Source of the DNA: Poriferisodalis sp965208925
GTDB lineage: Bacteria; Actinomycetota; Acidimicrobiia; Acidimicrobiales; Poriferisodalaceae
Direction: 5' to 3'
DNA length: 64,000 bases
Assembly (NCBI RefSeq): GCF_965208925.1
Contig: NZ_OZ242364.1
Span: 3,534,001 to 3,598,000, forward strand
Shown here in pieces: positions 33,068 to 40,286 of the stretch (its first letter is position 1; each line of letters begins with the position of its first letter). The position numbers were made by a program, and so were the translations under genes. Under the pieces are notes generated by a model that was not told the DNA's origin, did not search any database, and saw nothing but the letters and a program-made list of their open reading frames with translations.

Positions 33068-34192
33068 ATGACCCGCGCCGGCGTCTGCTTCGGCGGACCG
33101 TCGCCTGAACATGACATCTCGATCCTGACGGGTTTGCAGGCGGTGCACGCGCTCGCCGATGCCGGACGCAGCCCGGTGGCGCTGTACTGGTCGCCGGTCG
33201 GCACATGGCACGAAGTGCCGCCCGATATCGAGGCGTCGGCCTTCGCCGAAGGTCTGCCGCGCTCGGCGTCCGGAGTGGAGCTGGCAGCCCATCCCAGCGG
33301 GGGATTCGTGCGGGCTGACCGGCGTCGCCGACCGGTTCCGGTTGACGTGGTGGTCAACTGCTGTCATGGCGGCCCCGGCGAGGACGGCGGCTTGCCGGCC
33401 CTGCTGGACCTCACGGGACTGGCCTACACCGGTCCCGGGCAGCGCAGCGCCGCCATCTGCATGGACAAACTGGCGTTCAGCGGGGCCACCGAAGCCGCCG
33501 GCCTGCCCACGCTGCCCCTCTGGCTGCTCACCGAGGAGTTGCCCGGCGAAGATGCAGCCGCGGAGCTGACTGACGGGCCGCTCATCGTGAAGCCGCGTTT
33601 CGGGGGATCGTCGATCGGCATCGAGATCGTCGACGACCTCGCCACAGCCCAGGCGCTGGCACGGTCGTCGCCGCTGTTGCGAGACGGCGCCGTCGTGCAG
33701 CACTACCTCGACGACATCATCGATCTGAACATCTCGGTGCGGACCTGGCCGGAGCTGCGGCTGAGCGCCGTGGAACGGCCGCTGCGCAGCGACAGCACGA
33801 TCTACACCTACGCCGAGAAATACCTCACCGGCGGAGGCGGCATGGCGACGGCGCCACGCGAGCTGCCGGCGGTGCTCCCAGAACCGATCGAGACAGCGCT
33901 GCGCGCCGCGGCAACCGAAGTGAGCCATCTCGTCATGGCTAGATCCGTCATGCGCATCGACTTCCTGTGGGACGGCGGCGATGACCCGGCCGGCTTGTGG
34001 GTGAACGAGATCAATCCGATCCCCGGATCGCTGAGCTGGTACTTCTGGTCTCACGAGGGCGACAGCCTCATCGAGCTGCTCGACGACCTCATCGCCGAGG
34101 CGCTGGCGGGGCCCACACGTCGCTTCATGACGCAAGGTGCCGACGGCACTGCCCTGCGCTCGGTGGGGTCCATCGCCGCGAAGCTGGCGTGA
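33068..34192 (+). CDS. D-alanine-D-alanine ligase-like ATP-grasp protein
   Basis: A 374-residue ATP-grasp ligase. It opens VCFGGPSPEHDISILTGLQA and has CCHGGPGEDGGLPALLDLTG and AYTGPGQRSAAICMDKLAFS as in Ddl. A glycine-rich loop FGGSSIGIEIV and the magnesium-site motif EINPIPGSLSWYF follow. Canonical Ddl has NxxPGxT, so Ser-Leu here marks a divergent subgroup. ATG 33068 was chosen; an in-frame GTG lies at 33041. Ddl makes the D-Ala-D-Ala (or D-Ala-D-X) dipeptide that MurF-type enzymes use, fitting the MurF-like gene 65 bp upstream. Confidence 0.82.
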   Translation: MTRAGVCFGGPSPEHDISILTGLQAVHALADAGRSPVALYWSPVGTWHEVPPDIEASAFAEGLPRSASGVELAAHPSGGFVRADRRRRPVPVDVVVNCCHGGPGEDGGLPALLDLTGLAYTGPGQRSAAICMDKLAFSGATEAAGLPTLPLWLLTEELPGEDAAAELTDGPLIVKPRFGGSSIGIEIVDDLATAQALARSSPLLRDGAVVQHYLDDIIDLNISVRTWPELRLSAVERPLRSDSTIYTYAEKYLTGGGGMATAPRELPAVLPEPIETALRAAATEVSHLVMARSVMRIDFLWDGGDDPAGLWVNEINPIPGSLSWYFWSHEGDSLIELLDDLIAEALAGPTRRFMTQGADGTALRSVGSIAAKLA

Positions 34193-34269
34193 CACAGCGC
34201 CAATGATCTGCCGCACCGCCAGCGCAGCGGTTCAGAAGCACAGTCGCGAAGCTGGCGTGACACTGCGCC
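34177..34269 (+). repeat. Direct repeat (25 bp, 1 mismatch) across the ddl/lipoprotein junction
   Basis: Copies lie at 34177-34201 and 34245-34269, offset by 68 bp, differing only at one base (A versus T). The first copy contains the end and stop of the Ddl-like gene; the second contains the GTG start of the lipoprotein gene. It looks like a remnant of a tandem duplication of the gene junction, probably separating two genes that once overlapped as GTGA. Confidence 0.85.
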
Positions 34270-35243
34270 GGGCGCTCGCTGTGTGTGCTGCAGCGGTGGT
34301 GCTGTCTGCGGCGTGCAGCGGTACCGGACCGGCATCGAGCGGCAGCGAGTCGAGCGGCGGCGATGACCTCACCGCATGCGAGCGTGAGCGCCTGGCCGCT
34401 GCCCTCGGCCTGTACGACGCGGCGGAGCTGTCGTTGCCGCTCGACCCAGCCGATGAGCCGCTCGCCGACATCGCCCGCGATATCTGCTCGCTCGACACCG
34501 GCACTCCACGATCCACCACACCGCCGGACACCGCGAAGCGCTCCCCTGCGCAGCAGCGCGACGCGGCCTTGCCCGCAGCGCTCGTGCGTGCGCCTGCGCT
34601 TTTCGATCCAGACGACAGCCCGCCTGGCGACGATCCAGCGCTCGACGAACTCTGGGTGGTGTGCGGGCAGGGCTCGGCCAGCGCCTGCAACGCCCTGCTG
34701 TACGAGTCGCCCGCGGGCAGCGACTATGAAGCCTTCGCGTTCAGCTGCGGGGGGCGCGAGAACCTGCACTGCAGCGTGCTGCTCGGCGAGCCAGGCGCCG
34801 ATGCGGGCCTGCTGGGCATCGAGTTCGATCCTGAGTTTCCGGCGCCAGGGAACATTCCCGAATTGGACGGCTGGTGGGCGGCATGCGGCGACGGCAGCAG
34901 CCGTGCCTGCTCGCAGTTGGTGCTGTCTGCGCCAGGCGGATCGGCGTACGCCAGTTTCGGCTGGACCTGCGGCGGACGCACAACACGAGACTGCGTGTTG
35001 CTGGTGGGTGACGACGGCGCTCCGCCGGCTCTCGCCGGCCGGTCGCCCCAGGATGCGCCGCCCGGCCACGACGACTACCTGGATCAGCTGTGGGAGCGCT
35101 GCGGCGCTGCCGACGCACCGGCATGCCGCGACCTGGCCACGTTCGGGCCCCCCGGAAGCGACTACGAGCGGTACGCCCTGTCATGCGGCTGGCGGGCCGT
35201 CAGGGCGTGCGCCCGGCTCTTCGCCGAGCTTGCCGAAGGCTGA
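34257..35243 (+). CDS. Secreted lipoprotein with three Cys-rich repeats
   Basis: A 328-residue predicted lipoprotein: the signal peptide ends in lipobox LSAAC with Cys20. After a Ser/Pro/Thr-rich stretch there are three tandem units of about 50-60 residues. They carry LDELWVVCGQGSASACNALL with SDYEAFAFSCGGR, then LDGWWAACGDGSSRACSQLV with SAYASFGWTCGGR, then LDQLWERCGAADAPACRDLA with SDYERYALSCGWR. Each unit has four Cys, suggesting paired disulfides outside the cell. GTG at 34257 gives the shortest proper signal peptide; in-frame starts farther upstream run back through the ddl stop. Function is unknown. The next gene begins about 50 bp downstream. Confidence 0.78.
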   Translation: MTLRRALAVCAAAVVLSAACSGTGPASSGSESSGGDDLTACERERLAAALGLYDAAELSLPLDPADEPLADIARDICSLDTGTPRSTTPPDTAKRSPAQQRDAALPAALVRAPALFDPDDSPPGDDPALDELWVVCGQGSASACNALLYESPAGSDYEAFAFSCGGRENLHCSVLLGEPGADAGLLGIEFDPEFPAPGNIPELDGWWAACGDGSSRACSQLVLSAPGGSAYASFGWTCGGRTTRDCVLLVGDDGAPPALAGRSPQDAPPGHDDYLDQLWERCGAADAPACRDLATFGPPGSDYERYALSCGWRAVRACARLFAELAEG

Positions 35244-35294
35244 ATCGGGTGGTCGTGCGCGTATCCGGCGCCCATTGGGGCTAAACAACACGTC

Positions 35295-37673
35295 GTGATC
35301 GCCGACGCGTTGGCCGCAAAGCGCATCGCCATCACCGGTGCAACCGGTTTCTTGGGCACGGCGCTTGTCGAGCGGCTGCTGCGCTCGGTGCCCGACTGCG
35401 AGCTCGTGCTGCTGGTGCGGCCGGGACGCCGCACCGACGTCAACCGGCGCGTGCAGCGCGAGATTCTGCGCAACGATGCCTTCGAGCGCCTTCGCACTGC
35501 GTGGGGCAGCGACTTCGATGAGATCTGCAGCCGGCGCATCACGACGGTGTCCGGCGACGTCAGCGTCGACGGCCTCGGCCTGTCCCCAGAGGACCTCGAG
35601 CTGTTCTGCAGCTGCGACGTCATCATCCATTCGGCCGCCACCGTCAGCTTCGACAGCCCGCTCGACGCATCGATCGAGACGAACCTGCTCGGCCCGAACC
35701 GCCTGCTCGAGGCCTGCCAGTCCCAGGGCACGACTCCTCACTTCATTGCCGTGTCGACGTGCTACGTCGCCGGGAACCGGCGGGGCTCGGCGGCCGAGGT
35801 CTTCCTGGCCGACACGCCGTTCTCGATGGACGTCGACTGGCGGGCCGAGGTGTCCGCCGCCCGCCGGACCCGCGCCGATCTCGACGCCGCCAGCCGCTCC
35901 CCCGAGCGCCTGCGCCGATTCCATCGCGACGCGCGCGAAGAACTCGGCCCCGCTGGCCTGCCGATGCTGGCGGCCAAGACCGAACAGCTGAGGCGGGAAT
36001 GGGTGGACGACGAGATGGTCCTGGCCGGCCGCAGCCGTGCGACCTCGCTGGGATGGCCCGACGTCTATACGTATTCCAAAGCGCTCGGCGAGCAGGCGCT
36101 GGTGGAGCTGCAAGGCGACGTGCCGATCTCGATCGTTCGCCCGTCCATCATCGAATCGGCCTTCGCGGAGCCGTCGCCGGGCTGGATCCGTGGCTTCCGC
36201 ATGGCCGAGCCACTGTTCGTTTCGTTCGCGAAGGGCGAGCTCGATACCTTCCCGGGCTACCCCGAGGGCATCATCGACGTCATCCCGGTCGACATGGTCG
36301 CTGCCGCGATCATCGCCGTGGCTGCGCGCGGACCGGCGTCCGAGCCGGAGATCTTCCAAGTGGCCTCAGGCGCCGTCAACCCGCTTCGCTTCAAGGTGCT
36401 GACCGAGACGACCATGCAGTGGTTCCAGGATCATCCTGTCTATGACTCCAAGGGTCATCCCACGGCCAGCACCCAGTGGCGCTACGCGGGAGCGAGCGGC
36501 CTCGAAGAGCAGCTCGACCGAGCCATGACGGTCTTCAACACCGCGGAGAAGATCGTCAATCACCTCCCGATGCGCGGCCGCAATGACTTCACCGTCCGGC
36601 TTGCTCAGCGGCGGGCCGGGCTCGAGCAGATCCGTGACTACGTCCTGCTGTACGGCGCTTACGGCAAGTGCGAGGCGCTGTACGAGATCGACCGCACCAC
36701 CGAGCTGTGGGAGTCGCTGACTCCGGCCGACCGCGACAGGTTCGGTTTTGATCCGCGGGTCATCGACTGGGCCGCCTACATCGCCGATGTGCACCTGCCC
36801 ACGGTCATTGCCCAGGCACGCGTCAAGACCACTCCCCAACCCCGCACCGGGCCGAGCCGCAATGAGCGCCTGCGAGCTGCAGTGCTGGACCCGGCGCGCC
36901 ACTTCGCGGCATTCGACCTCGAGAACACGCTGATCGCCAGCAACGTGGTCGAGACCTACGCGTGGCTCGCCACCCGGCGGCTGGACACTCCCCAGCGAGT
37001 GCGCTTCGCCCTGCGCACCCTCGCGGAGACTCCCGGGCTGTGGCGACGGGACCGCCGCGACCGCACCGATTTCCTGCGCTACTTCTACCGGCGCTACCGG
37101 GGTGCATCGGTGGGTCAGCTCGACGCCGATGCGGCCGAAATGCTCAGCCACCTGTTCCTGACGAAGGCATTCCCGGCGGGCCTGCGACGGGTGCGCGAGC
37201 ATCGGGCCGCCGGGCATCGCACGGTGCTCATCACCGGTGCCCTCGAATTGGCGGTCCAGCCGCTGGCGCCGCTGTTCGACCACATCATCGCAGCGCGCAT
37301 TGACAGCCGCGAGGGGCGCTATACCGGCGAGATGATCGATGTGCCGCCCACCGGCGAAGTGCGAGCCCAGATGATGGTGGACTGGGCAGCGGAGGAGGGA
37401 CTCGACTTGGCACAGGGCGTGGCGTACGCCGACGCAGCCTCGGACATGCCCATGCTGGAGGCCGTGGGCTACCCGGTGGCCGTCAATCCCGAGACCCGGC
37501 TCGTGACCATCGCCGACAAACGGGGATGGCTGTGCGAGAACTGGGAACGCTCCCCCGGCGGCCCCCGGCCCCTGCTGCCCATCGCGCCGCCGTTCCGGGT
37601 ACGCGCCAACACCGACCGCCTCGACCGCACGCATCGGTCCCGCCGGGTCCGGGCTGAAGGATCTCGACGGTGA
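35295..37673 (+). CDS. Acyl-CoA reductase-like SDR fused to HAD-IB phosphatase
   Basis: A 792-residue two-module protein. Residues 10-500 are an extended SDR of the male-sterility/fatty acyl-CoA reductase type: TGATGFLG at 14-21, an IHSAATVSFD segment near 115, catalytic Tyr258 and Lys262 in YTYSK, and a C-terminal helical part. Residues 535-750 are a HAD-IB phosphatase-like domain. Its first motif is D541-L-E543-N-T, so the second, acid/base Asp of the usual DxDxT is Glu, and it later has GVAYADAASDMPMLEAVGYP. The GTG start at 35295 has no evident Shine-Dalgarno sequence. Its stop overlaps the LarA-like gene start (GTGA). A role in making or remodelling fatty alcohol or phospholipid is inferred. 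Confidence 0.83.
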   Translation: MIADALAAKRIAITGATGFLGTALVERLLRSVPDCELVLLVRPGRRTDVNRRVQREILRNDAFERLRTAWGSDFDEICSRRITTVSGDVSVDGLGLSPEDLELFCSCDVIIHSAATVSFDSPLDASIETNLLGPNRLLEACQSQGTTPHFIAVSTCYVAGNRRGSAAEVFLADTPFSMDVDWRAEVSAARRTRADLDAASRSPERLRRFHRDAREELGPAGLPMLAAKTEQLRREWVDDEMVLAGRSRATSLGWPDVYTYSKALGEQALVELQGDVPISIVRPSIIESAFAEPSPGWIRGFRMAEPLFVSFAKGELDTFPGYPEGIIDVIPVDMVAAAIIAVAARGPASEPEIFQVASGAVNPLRFKVLTETTMQWFQDHPVYDSKGHPTASTQWRYAGASGLEEQLDRAMTVFNTAEKIVNHLPMRGRNDFTVRLAQRRAGLEQIRDYVLLYGAYGKCEALYEIDRTTELWESLTPADRDRFGFDPRVIDWAAYIADVHLPTVIAQARVKTTPQPRTGPSRNERLRAAVLDPARHFAAFDLENTLIASNVVETYAWLATRRLDTPQRVRFALRTLAETPGLWRRDRRDRTDFLRYFYRRYRGASVGQLDADAAEMLSHLFLTKAFPAGLRRVREHRAAGHRTVLITGALELAVQPLAPLFDHIIAARIDSREGRYTGEMIDVPPTGEVRAQMMVDWAAEEGLDLAQGVAYADAASDMPMLEAVGYPVAVNPETRLVTIADKRGWLCENWERSPGGPRPLLPIAPPFRVRANTDRLDRTHRSRRVRAEGSRR

Positions 37674-39259
37674 CGGCGCGCAAGGGCCTCGTCCTCGAGG
37701 TGGACCGGACGACTCCGCCGATCCTGTTCCACCACGGCGAGGGACTCCGCTTGGAGAAGCTGCCCGTCGGCAGCCGGGTCGTGTATCCCAACGAACCGCT
37801 GGACCCGGTGCGCGATCCCGAGCGCGCCATCGCCGAAGCCTTGGCCAATCCGCTGGGCGATCGCGATCCGCTCGCCGCCTACATGCAGCCGGGAATGAAG
37901 CTGACCATCGCCTTCGACGACCTCTCACTGCCGCTGCCCCCGATGGCCGCCCCCGACATCCGCGGCCGGATCATCGAGCAGGTACTCGACATGGCGGCCT
38001 CTGCCGGCGTCGATGACGTCGAACTCATCGCCGCGCTCGCGCTGCATCGCCGCATGACTGAAGCGGAGCTGCGGCACGCAGTCGGCGACCGCGTGTACGA
38101 CGCCTTCGCGCCCCACGGCCAGCTCTACAACTTCGACGCCGAGGACCCTGACGCGCTCACCCACTTGGGGACTACCGAGGCCGGCGAAGAGGTGGTGATC
38201 TCCACGCGGGCGGTTGAATCGGACCTGCTGGTGTACGTCAACATCAACCTGGTGTCGATGGACGGCGGCCACAAGAGCGTGGCCACCGGCCTGTCGCCCT
38301 ACACGGCGCTGCGCCACCACCACAACGTGCACACGATGCTGCACTCGACATCGTTCATGGACCCCGAGAACTCCGAGCTGCACACCCGCAACTGGCGCCA
38401 GGGACGCCTGCTGGCAGAAGCCGGCGTGAAGGTGTTCCAGATCGAGACGACGCTCAACAACAACGAGTTCCCGTCGCCGTACGACTTCCTGAAGCGGCGC
38501 GAGTGGGAGATGACGCCGCGAGACCGCATGATGCTGATGGGCACCAAGACGGCGCTGGACCTGATGTCCCGCCGGCAGGCCCGGCGCATCTTCCAAGGGA
38601 TCCGGGCGCCGTACGGGCTGACGTCGGTGCAGGCCGGCGAGGTCGAGGCCGTCCACCGCCAGACGCTGGAGAACGTCTACCGCCAGCACCTGGTGCGGGT
38701 GGAGGGCCAGACCGACGTGATGACGATGGGGCTGCCCTACATCTGCCCCTACAACGTCAACTCGATCATGAACCCGATCCTGGTGGCGTGCCTGGGACTC
38801 GGATACTTCTTCAATCTGTACCGGGGCAAACCGCTCGTCCGCCAAGGCGGCGTGGTGATCATGACGCACCCCACGCCGTGGGAGTTCCACCCGGTGCACC
38901 ATCCCAGCTACATCGACTTCTTCGAAGAGGTGCTGGCCGACACCACCGATCCGGCGATCATCGAGCATCGGTACGAGAAGCGCTATGCCGAAGACGAGTG
39001 GTACCGGCACCTGTACCGGACGTCGTACGCATACCACGGCGTGCATCCGTTCTACATGTGGTACTGGTGCGCGCATGCTCTTGAGCACCTCGGTGGGGTG
39101 ATCATCGTCGGCGGCGACAAGGCCGCCGTCCAGCGCATGGGCTTCCGATCTGCTTCGACGCTGAATGATGCGCTGGAGATGGCCACCGACGTGGTCGGAC
39201 GCGACCCGTCGATCACGCACTTTCACAATCCGCCAATGCTGATGGCCGATGTCGTCTGA
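37670..39259 (+). CDS. LarA-family (nickel-pincer nucleotide) racemase/epimerase homolog
   Basis: A 529-residue member of the lactate racemase superfamily, about 100 residues longer than LarA. His126 in LALHRRMTEAEL matches the LarA catalytic His108. Lys202 in MDGGHKSVATG matches the Lys that binds the nickel-pincer cofactor, and His218 in RHHHN matches the nickel ligand 16 residues later. The residue ten before the Lys, a second catalytic His in LarA, appears to be Ile here, so the reaction is probably not lactate racemisation. It overlaps both neighbours, 4 bp upstream and 11 bp downstream, so it belongs to a lipid operon. No LarB, LarC or LarE cofactor-maturation genes are seen in the window. 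Confidence 0.8.
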   Translation: MTARKGLVLEVDRTTPPILFHHGEGLRLEKLPVGSRVVYPNEPLDPVRDPERAIAEALANPLGDRDPLAAYMQPGMKLTIAFDDLSLPLPPMAAPDIRGRIIEQVLDMAASAGVDDVELIAALALHRRMTEAELRHAVGDRVYDAFAPHGQLYNFDAEDPDALTHLGTTEAGEEVVISTRAVESDLLVYVNINLVSMDGGHKSVATGLSPYTALRHHHNVHTMLHSTSFMDPENSELHTRNWRQGRLLAEAGVKVFQIETTLNNNEFPSPYDFLKRREWEMTPRDRMMLMGTKTALDLMSRRQARRIFQGIRAPYGLTSVQAGEVEAVHRQTLENVYRQHLVRVEGQTDVMTMGLPYICPYNVNSIMNPILVACLGLGYFFNLYRGKPLVRQGGVVIMTHPTPWEFHPVHHPSYIDFFEEVLADTTDPAIIEHRYEKRYAEDEWYRHLYRTSYAYHGVHPFYMWYWCAHALEHLGGVIIVGGDKAAVQRMGFRSASTLNDALEMATDVVGRDPSITHFHNPPMLMADVV

Positions 39260-40229
39260 GAAGCCGGGCGTCTCCCACCTCGGGGCCAAGCGAGCCCAGC
39301 GCACCAAAGCATCGGTGACGCGCATCATGCGCGGCGCCGAGTTCCCGCTGCGAGCCGCCGCGACCCCGCAGGGGCAGACACCCCTGCCGGTCAACGTGGG
39401 TGCGAATTACGACACCGACTGGGCTCGACGCTTCCCCGCGCGGGTTGCCCGGCGGGTGGCGCGTGACACCATCGTGCGCGGGTTGGTGCGCTACTACGCC
39501 CAGCCGACGATCAAGGGAGTGGACCGGCTCAGCGAACTCGACGGGCCGGCGGTGTTCGCTGCCAATCACCAGAGTCATGTCGATACAGCGGTGATCGCCA
39601 CCTCTGTTCCCGAGCCGTGGTGCAACCGGCTGGTGGTCGGGGCTGCGGCCGACTACTTCTTCGGCAACCGCGCGTCGTCGGCGATCTCTGCACTGTTCGT
39701 CGGCGCCATCCCCATCGAGCGGACCGCGCTCAACCGTCGCACCATCGACAAAGCGGTGACGCTGCTGCGCAACGGCTGGAGCCTGGTGATCTACCCCGAG
39801 GGTGGCCGTTCCCGTGACGGCTGGGGTCAGCAGTTCCGACCCGGCGCGGCATTCCTGGCCAAGCAGGCCGGGGTGCCGGTGGTGCCCGTGCACATCCGGG
39901 GCACCTTCGACATCCTGCGCAAGGGGCGTGCGTGGCCCAGGCGTGCCCGATCCGTGATCAATTTCGGGCGCCCGCTGAACTTCGGTGAGGGCGAGAACAA
40001 CCGCCGCTTCACGCGGCGGCTGCAGGCCGCGGTGGAGGGGCTCGCCGACGAGACCGCCACGGGAAACTGGTTCGCAGCCCGCCGGCGCCTGCACAGCGCA
40101 GACAGCCCCGGCCTCGAGGGGCCCACGGCATCGGCGTGGCGCCGCCGCTGGGCGCTCACTGAGCCGACACCGCCCGACGGCGCCTCGGCCGAGACGCCCG
40201 CTTCAAAACGTCGCTGGCCCTACGTCTAG
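39249..40229 (+). CDS. PlsC-type 1-acylglycerol-3-phosphate acyltransferase
   Basis: A 326-residue acyltransferase. The catalytic HX4D motif is NHQSHVDT near residue 99. The glycerol-phosphate-binding EGGRSRDG follows near residue 185, and PVVPVHIRGTFDILRKG lies near residue 215. It transfers an acyl chain to a lysophosphatidate-like acceptor at the membrane. The ATG at 39249 lies inside the end of the LarA-like gene, so translation is coupled to it. The C-terminal 60 residues beyond the fold are basic and variable. Together with the reductase-HAD fusion it argues that the operon builds an unusual membrane lipid. Confidence 0.88.
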   Translation: MSSEKPGVSHLGAKRAQRTKASVTRIMRGAEFPLRAAATPQGQTPLPVNVGANYDTDWARRFPARVARRVARDTIVRGLVRYYAQPTIKGVDRLSELDGPAVFAANHQSHVDTAVIATSVPEPWCNRLVVGAAADYFFGNRASSAISALFVGAIPIERTALNRRTIDKAVTLLRNGWSLVIYPEGGRSRDGWGQQFRPGAAFLAKQAGVPVVPVHIRGTFDILRKGRAWPRRARSVINFGRPLNFGEGENNRRFTRRLQAAVEGLADETATGNWFAARRRLHSADSPGLEGPTASAWRRRWALTEPTPPDGASAETPASKRRWPYV

Positions 40230-40286
40230 ACCTGCCTGGGCCGCGCTGCCGCTGCGGTTCGCGGAGCGGCTCGTATCGTTCGATGC

